The notes under the pieces are model-generated. The model searched no databases. It was not told where the DNA came from and worked only from the letters and a program-made list of their open reading frames with translations. From positions 62,001 to 126,000 of the forward strand of contig NZ_SWCJ01000001.1 in the NCBI RefSeq assembly GCF_005116665.1: 64,000 nucleotides of DNA. The letters are read 5' to 3'. A program made the translations under genes and the position numbers. The first letter of the stretch is position 1. Each line of letters starts with the position of its first letter. Source of the stretch: Ferrimonas aestuarii. Its GTDB lineage: Bacteria; Pseudomonadota; Gammaproteobacteria; Enterobacterales; Shewanellaceae. This document shows, one piece after another, positions 19,899 to 29,858 of this stretch.

Positions 19899-19928
19899 AA
19901 AAAGGAGCCAAAATTGGCTCCTTTTTTC
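19899..19928 (+). terminator. Intrinsic terminator of clpX
   Basis: AAAAAGGAGCCAA pairs with TTGGCTCCTTTTTT; strong, symmetrical. Confidence 0.92.
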
Positions 19929-19939
19929 TTTTAAATGGT

Positions 19940-19969
19940 CATTGAAACTCATCGCATTGCCCCCATATA
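19940..19969 (+). promoter_or_regulatory. Sigma-32 (heat-shock) type promoter of lon
   Basis: -35 CATTGAAA (19940-19947) and -10 CCCCATATA (19961-19969) with a 13-base gap match the sigma-32 consensus (CTTGAAA, CCCCATnT). It lies about 60 bases before lon, a known heat-shock gene in E. coli. Confidence 0.8.
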
Positions 19970-20026
19970 CTGAGATCAAGATCGTCTGCATCTGTCGCGG
20001 GCGTGTAGCTAAAATGGAATAGAGCC

Positions 20027-22375
20027 ATGACAATAGAGCGCTCCGACCTTGTCCATATCCCGGTTTTGCCATTACGGGACGTGGTGGTCTACCCCCATAT
20101 GGTGATCCCCCTATTCGTTGGTCGTCAAAAGTCCATCAGTTGCCTCGAAGCAGCAATGGAACAGGATAAGCAGGTTCTGCTGGTTGCTCAGAAAGAGGCT
20201 GACCAGGATGATCCTTCTATCGATGACATCTATCCAGTTGGCACCATCGCCTCAATCCTGCAATTGCTGAAACTGCCCGATGGCACCGTGAAGGTGTTGG
20301 TGGAAGGCAGTCAGCGAGCTCGCATTGAAAACTTCATCGATGAAGACCCCTATGTGGTTGCAGAAGCGAAGTTTATTGAAACGGCTCCTATGACTGAGCG
20401 TGAAGAGGAGGTGCTGGTTCGCACCGCCATCGGCCAGTTTGAGGGCTACATCAAGCTGAACAAAAAGATTCCGCCTGAGGTGCTGACCTCCTTAAACGGC
20501 ATCGACGAGGCGGCTCGTCTTGCGGATACCATGGCAGCCCACATGCCCCTGAAGCTGGAAGAGAAGCAAGCGGTTCTGGAGATGGGTGACATCACCGAGC
20601 GCCTTGAGTATCTGATGGCGATGATGGAGTCAGAGATCGACATTCTTCAGGTTGAGAAGAAGATCCGCTCCCGCGTTAAGAAGCAGATGGAGAAAAGCCA
20701 GCGCGAGTACTACCTCAACGAGCAGATGAAAGCCATCCAAAAAGAGCTGGGTGAGCTGGATGATGTGCCCGATGAGTTTGAAGCGCTGTCTAAGAAGATT
20801 GAAGACGCAGGCATGCCTGCGGAAGCCAAGCAAAAAACTGAGGCCGAGCTCAATAAGCTGAAGATGATGTCACCGATGTCAGCGGAAGCGACCGTGGTTC
20901 GCAGCTACATCGATTGGATGGTAAGCGTGCCTTGGACCAAGCGCAGTAAGGTTAAAAAAGACATCGCTCGTGCCCAAGAGATTCTAGATGCCGATCACCA
21001 TGGCTTAGAGAAGGTTAAAGAGCGCATCCTTGAGTACCTCGCGGTTCAATCTCGGGTACGTCAGCTTAAAGGGCCAATCTTGTGCCTAGTGGGACCACCA
21101 GGGGTAGGAAAAACCTCTCTGGGTCAATCCATTGCTAAGGCGACCGGCCGTAAATACGTGCGTATGGCGCTCGGTGGTGTGCGCGATGAGGCGGAGATCC
21201 GCGGTCACCGCCGTACTTACATCGGCTCATTGCCAGGCAAGTTGATCCAGAAAATGGCCAAGGTCGAGGTGAAAAACCCACTGTTCCTGTTGGATGAGAT
21301 CGATAAGATGAGCTCCGACATGCGCGGAGACCCATCTTCGGCTCTGCTGGAAGTGTTGGATCCTGAGCAGAACAACGCCTTTAACGACCATTATTTGGAA
21401 GTGGATTACGATCTGTCAGACGTCATGTTCGTTGCGACCTCCAACTCCATGAACATTCCAGGCCCGCTTCTGGACCGTATGGAGGTGATTCGTCTTTCTG
21501 GTTACACCGAAGATGAGAAGCTGAATATCGCCACCCAGCACCTATTGGCCAAGCAGATTAAGCGCAATGGCCTTAAGAAGGGCGAAGTGGTTATTGAAGA
21601 CAGCGCCATCATCGGCATTATCCGCTACTACACCCGTGAAGCGGGCGTGCGTAGCCTAGAGCGCGAAATCTCCAAGATCTGTCGTAAGGCGGTGAAGAAA
21701 TTACTGCTGGATAAGAGTCAGAAGTCGGTGACCGTTAACGATGAGAACCTCAAAGAGTACTTGGGAGTTCAGCGTTTTGATTACGGTAAGGCAGAGAAGA
21801 ACAATCAGGTAGGTCAAGTGGTTGGCCTTGCGTGGACCGAGGTTGGTGGTGACTTACTTACCATTGAAGCCACGTCGGTTCCGGGTAAGGGCAAATTGAC
21901 CTACACCGGTTCTCTCGGGGATGTGATGCAGGAGTCGATTCAAGCCGCGATGACCGTGGTTCGTTCTCGCACGGAAAAGCTGCGCATCAATGACGATTTC
22001 CATGAGAAGCGTGACATTCACGTTCACGTTCCTGAAGGGGCGACGCCAAAAGATGGCCCTTCAGCGGGTATCGCCATGTGCACCACTTTGGTGTCCAGCT
22101 TAACCGGAAATCCAGTGAAAGCGGATGTAGCCATGACTGGGGAAATTACCCTTCGCGGCGAAGTGCTTCCAATTGGTGGATTGAAGGAAAAACTGTTGGC
22201 GGCTCACCGAGGTGGCATCAAAACGGTGCTGATTCCGAAAGACAATGAACGTGATTTGGAAGAAATTCCTGATAACGTGAAGCAGGATTTGGCTATCCAT
22301 CCAGTACAGTGGATCGACGAAGTCCTTAATCTAGCGCTGGAAAATCCACCAGAAGGATTCGTTTCAGTGGCCTAA
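20027..22375 (+). CDS. lon: ATP-dependent protease Lon
   Basis: Cytoplasmic AAA+ serine protease for damaged and regulatory proteins. N-terminal LON domain ([23 protein letters not shown]), Walker [10 protein letters not shown], Walker [10 protein letters not shown], and C-terminal protease domain with catalytic Ser in [11 protein letters not shown] and the Lys partner in the following region. 782 aa. Regulated from a sigma-32-like promoter. Confidence 0.97.
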   Translation: MTIERSDLVHIPVLPLRDVVVYPHMVIPLFVGRQKSISCLEAAMEQDKQVLLVAQKEADQDDPSIDDIYPVGTIASILQLLKLPDGTVKVLVEGSQRARIENFIDEDPYVVAEAKFIETAPMTEREEEVLVRTAIGQFEGYIKLNKKIPPEVLTSLNGIDEAARLADTMAAHMPLKLEEKQAVLEMGDITERLEYLMAMMESEIDILQVEKKIRSRVKKQMEKSQREYYLNEQMKAIQKELGELDDVPDEFEALSKKIEDAGMPAEAKQKTEAELNKLKMMSPMSAEATVVRSYIDWMVSVPWTKRSKVKKDIARAQEILDADHHGLEKVKERILEYLAVQSRVRQLKGPILCLVGPPGVGKTSLGQSIAKATGRKYVRMALGGVRDEAEIRGHRRTYIGSLPGKLIQKMAKVEVKNPLFLLDEIDKMSSDMRGDPSSALLEVLDPEQNNAFNDHYLEVDYDLSDVMFVATSNSMNIPGPLLDRMEVIRLSGYTEDEKLNIATQHLLAKQIKRNGLKKGEVVIEDSAIIGIIRYYTREAGVRSLEREISKICRKAVKKLLLDKSQKSVTVNDENLKEYLGVQRFDYGKAEKNNQVGQVVGLAWTEVGGDLLTIEATSVPGKGKLTYTGSLGDVMQESIQAAMTVVRSRTEKLRINDDFHEKRDIHVHVPEGATPKDGPSAGIAMCTTLVSSLTGNPVKADVAMTGEITLRGEVLPIGGLKEKLLAAHRGGIKTVLIPKDNERDLEEIPDNVKQDLAIHPVQWIDEVLNLALENPPEGFVSVA

Positions 22376-22396
22376 AAACGGGCGTTTACCGAAAAA

Positions 22397-22424
22397 AATG
22401 CGCTTTTTTATGAGCGCATTTTGG
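22397..22424 (+). terminator. Intrinsic terminator of lon
   Basis: AATGCGCT (22397-22404) pairs with AGCGCATT (22413-22420), then TTTT-like sequence. Two further inverted repeats follow (GGTTTTCGGCC/GAAAACC and GGCTTTT/AAAAGCC types) up to about 22475. Confidence 0.8.
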
Positions 22425-22574
22425 TTTTCGGCCGAAAAACCGCAAAAAGGGCTTTTCAATTCAAAAAAGCCTGTGTAGTGTATGTTTTGAACCGAGGGCC
22501 GTAGTGCTCAAAAGCCCAGCATGGCGGGGCTTTGAGCGGTATCCAATTTTGGAAATTACGGTTCCAACGAATGC

Positions 22575-22603
22575 TTGAACTTTGATTTTAAGCTTGATAT
22601 AAA
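22575..22603 (+). promoter_or_regulatory. Promoter of hupB
   Basis: TTGAAC (22575-22580), exact 17-base spacer, TATAAA (22598-22603), about 65 bases before the hupB start. Confidence 0.75.
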
Positions 22604-22669
22604 ACTCTCCGCAGACCGAGCTAGCGATGGAATGGCGTCGGCGCAAAAAATAGAACTGAAGGGGATGAC

Positions 22670-22942
22670 ATGAACAAATCTCAACTGATCGATCAGATTG
22701 CTTCTGGTGCTGATATCTCTAAAGCTGCTGCAAGCCGCGCTTTGGATTCTTTCATTGAAGCTATCACCGATACTCTGAAAGAAGGCGACAAGATCTCTCT
22801 GGTTGGTTTCGGCACTTTTGAAGTACGTGAGCGTGCCGAGCGTACCGGTCGTAACCCACAGACTGGCGCAGAGATCAAAATCGCTGCTGCTAAGATCCCA
22901 GCTTTCAAAGCGGGTAAAGCGCTGAAAGAAGCGGTAAACTAA
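22670..22942 (+). CDS. hupB: DNA-binding protein HU-beta
   Basis: Nucleoid protein that bends and compacts DNA. Full HU fold in 90 aa: [11 protein letters not shown] start, [24 protein letters not shown]-binding arm with the intercalating Pro, and the [12 protein letters not shown] end. Ribosome site GAAGGGGA precedes the ATG. Position between lon and ppiD is conserved. Confidence 0.97.
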   Translation: MNKSQLIDQIASGADISKAAASRALDSFIEAITDTLKEGDKISLVGFGTFEVRERAERTGRNPQTGAEIKIAAAKIPAFKAGKALKEAVN

Positions 22943-22947
22943 ATTAC

Positions 22948-22985
22948 TTAAAAGCGCTCAGCGTCTAAGTGTGAGCGTTTTTTAG
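22948..22985 (+). terminator. Intrinsic terminator of hupB
   Basis: AAGCGCTCA pairs with TGAGCG plus flanking bases, followed by a T6 run. Confidence 0.75.
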
Positions 22986-22989
22986 TTTC

Positions 22990-23066
22990 GGAGTGGTAGT
23001 TCAGTTGGTTAGAATACCGGCCTGTCACGCCGGGGGTCGCGGGTTCGAGTCCCGTCCACTCCGCCA
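22990..23066 (+). tRNA. tRNA-Asp (GTC)
   Basis: 77 nt. Acceptor GGAGTGG pairs with CCACTCC; anticodon loop CTGTCAC gives GTC; CCA encoded. Its start is only about 7 bases after the hupB terminator T run. Confidence 0.97.
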
Positions 23067-23074
23067 GTTTTGAT

Positions 23075-23107
23075 AAAGGCGCATCACACAGATGCGCTTT
23101 TTTTTTA
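23075..23107 (+). terminator. Intrinsic terminator of tRNA-Asp
   Basis: GCGCATC (23079-23085) pairs with GATGCGC (23091-23097), then a long T run. Confidence 0.92.
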
Positions 23108-23161
23108 TTACCCCCTAGGGGGAATTCATAGTTCTAGCTCGAACGAATAAAGAGACGTCAG

Positions 23162-25018
23162 ATGTTAGAGAAGATTAGAGAAGGGTCACAGGGTGGTGCC
23201 GCCAAGATTATCTTGGGTGCCGTGATTCTTTCTTTCGCCCTTTCCGGAGTATATAGCTACCTAGGCTCAGGTGGTCAGGTTAACGCCGCTTCGGTAAACG
23301 GTGAAGACATCACCCGCTACGATTTGGAAAAAGAGCTGCAGAACGAACAGAACCGCATGCGCCAACAGATGGGCGAGATGTTTGATTCTCTAGCTTCCAA
23401 TACCGCTTACATGAACCAGGTGCGCACCGCCGTACTTGAGCGCATGATTGCTGAACGTCTGATTGACCAAAAAGCAAAAGAGCTGGGATTGCGCGTATCT
23501 GCTGAGCAGATCAAACAGGCGATCGTATCGATGCCTGAGTTCCAGGTCGAAGGTAAGTTTGACAATGACCGCTATCAAGCGATTCTGCGTCAGGTCAATA
23601 TGACCGCCGACCAGCTGGCTAACATGCTTTCTCGCGATATGGTTCGTCAGCAACTGATGCGCTCCCTGCTGGGCACTGACATTGTGACCACCGAAGAAGC
23701 GATGAGCATTCTGGCTCTGCAACAGCAGCAGCGTGAATTTAGCTACACCACGGTATCCAAGTCTGACTTTACTGACAGCATTGAGATTGCCGACAGCGAA
23801 GTTCAAAGCTTCTACAACAAGAATATGGATCGCTTTGCCACTCCAGAGCAGGTTGCTTTGGAGTACGTAGAGCTGAACGTTGCCGACATGGCCAAAGACG
23901 TCGCAGTCACCGATGAAGAAGTTCAGAGTTACTACGATGCGCATTCTGCTTCCTACCAGATGCCTGAGCGCCGTTTGGCCGCCATGATTCTGATTGAAGG
24001 CGATGATCGTGCCAAAGCGGAAGCGGTATTGGCTCGCCTGAATGCAGGCGAAGACTTCGCTACCGTTGCCAAAGAGGCCTCCGATGACTTCTCTGCGGAG
24101 AATGGCGGAGAGCTAGATTGGTTTGAAGCTGGTGCCATGGGGGGCGACTTCGATGCGGCTCTGTTTGGCCAAGAAAAAGGCCAGTATTCAGACATCATCG
24201 ACTCCGACTTCGGATTCCAGATCATCCTGACGAAAGACATCGAGTCCGGCAGTGCCGCACCTCTGTCTGACGTTCGTGATGAGATTGTGGCTGCGGTACA
24301 AAACGAGTTGGCTCAAGAGCGTTTTTACGAACTGCAGCAATTGCTGGCTGACGTAAGCTTCCAGGTTCCTGAAAACCTAGACGATGCCGCCGGCGAAGTT
24401 GGCGCAGAAGTGAAAACCACTGAACTGTTTAGCCGCTTTAATGCCCCTGCTGCGGTAAACAATCAACGCGTAATTAATGCGGCGTTCTCTGATGCGGTGA
24501 TTCTGGACAACATGAACAGTGACATCATCGAGTTGGACAGCGGCCACGTAATGGTTGTGCGTGCGAAAGAGCACAAAGCTGCGGGCACCATGCCTTTGGC
24601 TGAAGTGAGCGAGCAGATTAAAGCGCAACTGGTTGCCGAAGCGGCTTCTGAAAAAGCCAAAGTGGCGGCGGATGAGAAGCTGGCTCAGCTGAAATCCGGC
24701 ACCGCCCTTGAAGGCATGACCTTGGTGGCAGCGGTAGGCCGTAATGGCACTCCTGAGCTAGACCCTCGTCTGGTTGGTGAAGTGTTTGCAATGCCTAAGC
24801 CAGTAAACGGCGCCAGCAGTGCGGCGGTTGAGATGAGCAATGGCGACTACGCCATAGTGTCTCTAACCAAAGTGATTGCAGGCGAGCCGGAAGCGGCAAT
24901 CGCCGATAGCTTGAAACTGCGTTTGGCGAATACCGCCAGCCAGTCTCAATATCAAGCGTTGATTGCCACCCTTCGCGCTGGCTCTGACGTCAGCTACCCT
25001 GTGGTGGCTGAGCAGTAA
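23162..25018 (+). CDS. ppiD: Periplasmic chaperone/PPIase-like protein PpiD
   Basis: Inner-membrane-anchored SurA-like chaperone at the Sec exit. One N-terminal membrane segment (AAKIILGAVILSFALSGVYSYL), a SurA-type N domain (about 37-185), and a parvulin-like domain near 265-355 (AAMILIEGDDRAKAEAVLARLNAGEDFATVAKEAS). 618 aa as expected. Placement after hupB matches E. coli apart from the tRNA between them. Confidence 0.95.
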   Translation: MLEKIREGSQGGAAKIILGAVILSFALSGVYSYLGSGGQVNAASVNGEDITRYDLEKELQNEQNRMRQQMGEMFDSLASNTAYMNQVRTAVLERMIAERLIDQKAKELGLRVSAEQIKQAIVSMPEFQVEGKFDNDRYQAILRQVNMTADQLANMLSRDMVRQQLMRSLLGTDIVTTEEAMSILALQQQQREFSYTTVSKSDFTDSIEIADSEVQSFYNKNMDRFATPEQVALEYVELNVADMAKDVAVTDEEVQSYYDAHSASYQMPERRLAAMILIEGDDRAKAEAVLARLNAGEDFATVAKEASDDFSAENGGELDWFEAGAMGGDFDAALFGQEKGQYSDIIDSDFGFQIILTKDIESGSAAPLSDVRDEIVAAVQNELAQERFYELQQLLADVSFQVPENLDDAAGEVGAEVKTTELFSRFNAPAAVNNQRVINAAFSDAVILDNMNSDIIELDSGHVMVVRAKEHKAAGTMPLAEVSEQIKAQLVAEAASEKAKVAADEKLAQLKSGTALEGMTLVAAVGRNGTPELDPRLVGEVFAMPKPVNGASSAAVEMSNGDYAIVSLTKVIAGEPEAAIADSLKLRLANTASQSQYQALIATLRAGSDVSYPVVAEQ

Positions 25019-25041
25019 TCACCGACTGTGAGTGATGACAG

Positions 25042-25070
25042 AAAAGCGCAGCCAACGAGCTGCGCTTTTT
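25042..25070 (+). terminator. Intrinsic terminator of ppiD
   Basis: AAAAGCGCAGC pairs with GCTGCGCTTTTT around a 6-base loop. Confidence 0.92.
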
Positions 25071-25191
25071 CATATTGGTCGGATCTGCCAGCTTTTCCTT
25101 TTCGATACCTGCAGATTTGGATAAGCTGGCGCAAACTTTGCTGATGTCGTCTTGAATCATGACGACAACAACCATAACAAGGGAATATTTG

Positions 25192-26394
25192 ATGATCATT
25201 AAACCAAAGATTCGCGGATTTATCTGTACCACCACCCATCCTGTGGGCTGTGAGCAGAACGTTCGAGATCAGATCGCCTACACCCAAGCTCAGGGAGCGA
25301 TTGAAAACGGACCGAAACGCGTATTGGTCATCGGCTCTTCAAGCGGTTATGGCTTGTCTTCGCGTATTGCCGCTGCCTTTGGTAGCAGCGCCGCCACCAT
25401 TGGTGTGTTTTTTGAAAAGCCGGCTACTGAGAAAAAGCCGGGAACCGCAGGCTGGCACAATGCCGCCGCTTTTGACAAGCTGGCCCATGAAGCGGGCCTG
25501 TATGCTAAGAGCTTAAATGGCGATGCGTTCAGCCATGAGGCCAAGCAGAAGACCATCGACCTAATTAAACAGGATCTTGGCCAAGTGGACATGGTGGTGT
25601 ACTCACTGGCCTCTCCAGTGCGCAAGATGCCTGACACCGGTGAAGTGATTCGCTCGGTACTAAAGCCTAAAGGCGAGACCTACACCGCGACTGCGGTTGA
25701 TACCAACAAAGATACTCTGTTTGAAGCCTCCATCGAGCCTGCCACCGAGGAGGAGGTGCAAGCCACCAAGACCGTGATGGGTGGTGAAGATTGGGAGCTG
25801 TGGATCTCGGCTCTGAAAGAGGCCGGCGTGCTGGCTGAAGGTTGCAAGACCGTGGCTTACAGCTACATCGGCACCGAGATCACCTGGCCGATCTACTGGC
25901 ACGGTGCCCTGGGCGATGCCAAGAAAGATCTGGATCGCGCCGCCGAGGCTCTGGACCGCGAACTTGGCAGCATTGGTGGTAGCGCCAACGTGGCGGTACT
26001 TAAGTCCGTTGTGACTCAGGCAAGCTCGGCCATTCCGGTTATGCCGCTGTACCTGTCGATGGTGTTCAAGAAGATGCGCGAAGAGGGCGTTCACGAAGGC
26101 TGCATGGAGCAGATCTACCGTATGTTCAGCCAGCGTCTGTATAAGGCCGATGGCAGCGCCGCCGAAGTGGATGAATCAAACCGTCTGCGCTTGGATGATT
26201 GGGAGCTGCGTGAGGACATTCAGAGCCACTGTCGTGAGCTTTGGGCCCAGTTGACCGACGATAACCTGAAACAGCTGACCGACTACCAGCTGTACAAAGA
26301 TGAATTCTTGAAGCTGTTTGGTTTCGGCGTTGACGGGGTTGATTATGAAGCTGACGTTGAACCTCAAGTGAAATTCGACGTTATTGATATCTGA
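25192..26394 (+). CDS. fabV: Enoyl-[acyl-carrier-protein] reductase FabV
   Basis: NADH-dependent enoyl reductase completing each fatty-acid elongation cycle; this family is naturally resistant to triclosan. The signature [20 protein letters not shown] opens the protein, so the start is ATG 25192 (AGGGA upstream), not the in-frame upstream codon at 25159. The Rossmann stretch [16 protein letters not shown] and the catalytic Tyr-x8-Lys ([10 protein letters not shown]) are intact. 400 aa. Confidence 0.96.
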   Translation: MIIKPKIRGFICTTTHPVGCEQNVRDQIAYTQAQGAIENGPKRVLVIGSSSGYGLSSRIAAAFGSSAATIGVFFEKPATEKKPGTAGWHNAAAFDKLAHEAGLYAKSLNGDAFSHEAKQKTIDLIKQDLGQVDMVVYSLASPVRKMPDTGEVIRSVLKPKGETYTATAVDTNKDTLFEASIEPATEEEVQATKTVMGGEDWELWISALKEAGVLAEGCKTVAYSYIGTEITWPIYWHGALGDAKKDLDRAAEALDRELGSIGGSANVAVLKSVVTQASSAIPVMPLYLSMVFKKMREEGVHEGCMEQIYRMFSQRLYKADGSAAEVDESNRLRLDDWELREDIQSHCRELWAQLTDDNLKQLTDYQLYKDEFLKLFGFGVDGVDYEADVEPQVKFDVIDI

Positions 26395-26413
26395 TACTTC
26401 TATCGATGAATTA

Positions 26414-26445
26414 ACAACGCCGCTAGCAATAGCGGCGTTTTTTTA
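26414..26445 (+). terminator. Intrinsic terminator of fabV
   Basis: AACGCCGCTA pairs with TAGCGGCGTT around GCAA, followed by T7. It faces the convergent gene at 26482. Confidence 0.92.
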
Positions 26446-26481
26446 TGGTGCATGGTCAATCGAAACTACAAACGTTTAGCG

Positions 26482-26826
26482 TTAAGCCAGATGATCGAAG
26501 TGGGCATGATCTTGGCAGAAGTGCATCAGCATGCTGTCATCGATGGCCTTGGGCTGTCGCCGCTCATCGAGTTGATAGTCTTGGCCACAGTGGTTGGCGT
26601 TACGCACGCCATCTTCGGGAATTTCCATCCCGGAGTGGCGAAAATCGATGAGTAAGGCTTGCCACTCTACCCAGCTGTGGGATTGACCGGCCAGTGTGCC
26701 GCTGCAGAGTTGAGGCGATTCTCCGGCGTTGGTCAGAATGCTGTACACCAGATAGCTTAGGCGCTGGCTGTTGAGGCCGGAGGTCGGCAGGGCAAAGAGC
26801 TTAGAGAGCAGTTGTGCTGAGGTCAT
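26482..26826 (-). CDS. Small hypothetical protein with HxWVE motif
   Basis: 114 aa from the ATG at 26826; a longer in-frame version starts at 26886 but the extra residues look random. No signal peptide or membrane segment. The central stretch (residues about 41-61: Cys, then HSWVEWQALLIDF) resembles the His-containing core of transglutaminase-like or NlpC-like cysteine peptidases, where HxWVE is followed by an Asp. Cys and His are unusually close, so catalysis is doubtful. Convergent with fabV. Two overlapping plus-strand frames here are less convincing. Confidence 0.5.
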   Translation of the reverse strand: MTSAQLLSKLFALPTSGLNSQRLSYLVYSILTNAGESPQLCSGTLAGQSHSWVEWQALLIDFRHSGMEIPEDGVRNANHCGQDYQLDERRQPKAIDDSMLMHFCQDHAHFDHLA

Positions 26827-26898
26827 AATGCAAGACCGCCATAAAACAAACGGCCTTACATCATATCCACAAACCACGTTTATCACTACCCCTTAGGA

Positions 26899-29793
26899 TT
26901 AAAGCCGATAGAACACACTGAGCCAGGCACTAAAATCGGGAGAGTTTTGCGAGTTACTTGGGCTGTCGTCGCTCCATCCGGCGCCAAGCTGGATCTTGGT
27001 GCCATCAAACTCAGGCAAGGCATCGAACGTCATGGCATCCAGTTCGATGAGATCCAAATCTAGGCGGTATAGTCCTAGGGTTTGTTTTTGTCCATGGGAT
27101 TCGATCCGATAGTGACGGTACTGCAGCTTGGCAATGCCATAGCCTAGACCAAATTGGGTTCGTTCGAGCTTGTCACCACTGAGGTAACCGCGGGGCAGTG
27201 CGGCATCGTTCAGCTGACCACTGGCAAGCCAAGGGACATCGAGACTGGAGTCGATGCCGCCAAGTCGAAACTGGTGCCAGTAATTGGGCGTTTGCTGCAG
27301 TTGTTTGTGCTGATAGCCTGCGTTAACAGCCCATTCCCCCATGGTTATTGCGGTGTGTAGGCCAAGATCGTGGCGCTGCCAGTTACCGGCGTCGCTGCCC
27401 AGTTCAGTGGTGCCGCTGCTACTTCCAAGCCAAGACCGCCCAGTGAGACCGCCATAGAGGCCGTAGATTCCAGAACGCCATTGACCATTTAGATCACCAA
27501 AAAGGTAAGCGGAGGCGGACTCACCGTCATCGAGGTCCGGCTGTTGGCTCCAAATCGTGGTGGCACTGGCCCCTGCTCCAAGTTGCCAGTTGACGTTGGG
27601 GCCAACTTGACGCCGGTATTTTCCGCCAACATGACCACTTAACCAATGCTGGTCCCAGCTAGGCAACGCGGTCTCGTTAATGTCACCAAAGTCCTGTTGT
27701 TGATAGAGCAGATCGCCGGTAAGGGCAATGGGCCATCCTTGCCAGCGGGTGGTGGCAAGGATGCCATGGTCACTGCCATCAACAGCGGTATGAGTCAGCA
27801 GTTGCCAGCGCAACCGATTCACTGGATCGCCCCCTTTCACGCCAATCTCCAAAGAGTGTTGCCACGGCGTTAGCTGCCCACCAAAGGCGAGGCTGGTGTA
27901 TTGGGGCCCTAGGCCATACGGCGTTGAGTTTGCCGTTGCGGCGATCTTAGGTTGTGGGGCGCTTAGCGTCACCTTCAAGGGTGTGGCTTTTGACAGGGCG
28001 ACGGCGGTCATGGCTGCACCGTCACTGGTTGGGGCGATGGGGCTGGGCTGACGCAGTAGCCGCTGGCCTTGACTGGTGGTGTCTACCAAATAGAGCCAGG
28101 TGTCATCTGCGGTGGCGCCGCCGGCAACGGCCTCGAAACTGCTGAGTCGATACCGCTGTTTGTTATCCAGTTCAAGCTGATAGCTGGCCACGCCCTGCTG
28201 GTCACCTAAGGTGAGCAGCAGTGAGTCGGCACTTAGCCATGTTGGATAGCTTAAGTAGCTGACCGCCTCTTCAAACTGGATATTTATTGGCGCGTCTATC
28301 CCGATTTGCAGTTGCCAGTGTCCCTGACGGTGCAGCAGATAGCTGATGCGTCCGGATTGCGGTTGGTATTGAGGAAAGTCCACAATCTCGCCTTGGCGTC
28401 CCTCTCTTAATCGCGATAGCTTTCCTGTAGTCAGATCTATCTCAACAATATGGGTTGAGCTTTGCTTTCTCTGCAGTGCCAGCGCTCGTTTTCCGTCGGG
28501 GTGAGGGGATATTCGCCGTAACCCTGCCCCAGTGGTAAGGCGGGTTGTTTGGTTGGAACTCAGATCCCAACGGTAGAGATCGAAGGCCCAAAATCCATTT
28601 TGCTGGCGAGTCTGATGGCTAAACAGAATCTGCTGCTGGTTCAGCCAAGCGGGGTCAACCATGGTCCCTTGCTGATTGGGCAAACGTTTGAGTACTTTGG
28701 GGTTAAATACCTTAGGCTCGACGGCAGCGACATCGTCAGGGTCAGCTTTGATAAAGGCGCTTTGCTGTTGTTGCCATTGGGTCTTGGCATCCGTATTGGC
28801 CGCGGTCTCGAGCACCTGAAGCTGTTGCCGATAACGCTTTTGGTCGTAAGTGATGATGGCCAGTTGGTCGCCATTGGGTGACAGCGCTGGAGTAGACAGG
28901 CTCCAGTGGTGTGAAAACCACAACGTGGCAGGATTAACAGGCCAAGAGGTCTCATCGCTTATGGCCTGATGGCTGAGTTCGGCGCTGAATCGGCGGTACA
29001 GCTGCTGTGGTGATTGACCAAACACGCCGTCAAAGGCGTCGTCAAAGCTGCGAGATTCTACCGCAGTGAGCCGTGCCCACACTTTGGGCAGGCACTCTCC
29101 CTGGCAGCGCTGTTCAAGCCACAATAGATAGGCCGAGCCAGCCAAATAGGCCATGCTGTTGCCCAGATAAGCGTCGCTGTTGCCAGAGAGCTGCTGGTAG
29201 CTGGGCAGGTAACCCTCTCTGGCCCACTGTTTTAAGATGGCGTTGACCTTTGCATTGGCCGGTCGACCTTTGCCTGATTGACGGTGCTCAATGACGGTGG
29301 CGTATCCTTCGATGGCCCACCTGGGCACTGACATCAGATCTGGAAACAGCGCTTGCCACAGCTCTGAGGTGGCATTTCTGGAGGGGCGAGCCAGATGGTT
29401 GAGGTGCGCCAACTCATGGGTTAGCAGCAGCTCTCCCCAATCGTCCATGTGTCCCAGTACTGAATCTGACAGGGGCGGCGTGCTGTAAAATACGGTACGA
29501 GCCCGATGAACAAAGGGCAGGGCAAAGCCGTTGGCTTGATTCAGTGGGTCGCGAATTACGATGTCGACCGGGTAGGGGAATTGGTAATCAACCTGCTTGG
29601 CCACCTGTTGACCAATAGCATCGGCGCTTTTGCTTAACTGCTCAGCCCAAGGTCGGTTTTCCGGGGTGAAATGGATGCGGTAGAGCTTGGTTGTAATGGT
29701 TTGCCATTGATCGCTTGGCGCTTCGGCTATGGTGTAGGTGCTGAGCAGAAGTAGGCTTAAGAGCAGCGCCTTAAGCCTGAATATCAACTCCAT
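26899..29793 (-). CDS. Exported gluzincin-type metallopeptidase with beta-propeller and predicted outer-membrane barrel
   Basis: 964 aa from ATG 29793 (AGGGAT ribosome site; an upstream in-frame start at 29835 is weaker). Signal peptide at 1-25. The N-terminal third has HELAH at 126-130 and Glu162 in WAIEGYA, a HExxH...E zinc-peptidase arrangement (MA clan). The middle (about 280-600) shows WD40/TolB-like repeats such as PALSPNGDQLAIITYD and ISPHPDGKRALAL. The last 330 residues alternate polar and aromatic residues like a beta-barrel (GGLTGRSWLGSS, YGIAKLQYRHYRIES), ending VFYRL. Substrate unknown; likely envelope-located. Confidence 0.75.
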   Translation of the reverse strand: MELIFRLKALLLSLLLLSTYTIAEAPSDQWQTITTKLYRIHFTPENRPWAEQLSKSADAIGQQVAKQVDYQFPYPVDIVIRDPLNQANGFALPFVHRARTVFYSTPPLSDSVLGHMDDWGELLLTHELAHLNHLARPSRNATSELWQALFPDLMSVPRWAIEGYATVIEHRQSGKGRPANAKVNAILKQWAREGYLPSYQQLSGNSDAYLGNSMAYLAGSAYLLWLEQRCQGECLPKVWARLTAVESRSFDDAFDGVFGQSPQQLYRRFSAELSHQAISDETSWPVNPATLWFSHHWSLSTPALSPNGDQLAIITYDQKRYRQQLQVLETAANTDAKTQWQQQQSAFIKADPDDVAAVEPKVFNPKVLKRLPNQQGTMVDPAWLNQQQILFSHQTRQQNGFWAFDLYRWDLSSNQTTRLTTGAGLRRISPHPDGKRALALQRKQSSTHIVEIDLTTGKLSRLREGRQGEIVDFPQYQPQSGRISYLLHRQGHWQLQIGIDAPINIQFEEAVSYLSYPTWLSADSLLLTLGDQQGVASYQLELDNKQRYRLSSFEAVAGGATADDTWLYLVDTTSQGQRLLRQPSPIAPTSDGAAMTAVALSKATPLKVTLSAPQPKIAATANSTPYGLGPQYTSLAFGGQLTPWQHSLEIGVKGGDPVNRLRWQLLTHTAVDGSDHGILATTRWQGWPIALTGDLLYQQQDFGDINETALPSWDQHWLSGHVGGKYRRQVGPNVNWQLGAGASATTIWSQQPDLDDGESASAYLFGDLNGQWRSGIYGLYGGLTGRSWLGSSSGTTELGSDAGNWQRHDLGLHTAITMGEWAVNAGYQHKQLQQTPNYWHQFRLGGIDSSLDVPWLASGQLNDAALPRGYLSGDKLERTQFGLGYGIAKLQYRHYRIESHGQKQTLGLYRLDLDLIELDAMTFDALPEFDGTKIQLGAGWSDDSPSNSQNSPDFSAWLSVFYRL

Positions 29794-29858
29794 GATGATC
29801 CCTATCTGTTTGAGTTTTCTCCAGACTATCCCCAAGCCAGATAGGGTTCAACTTTCGT

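Noticed and set aside
26445..26655. Two overlapping plus-strand open frames after fabV
   Set aside because: They start in the fabV terminator T run, have no ribosome site, and overlap a more plausible minus-strand frame.
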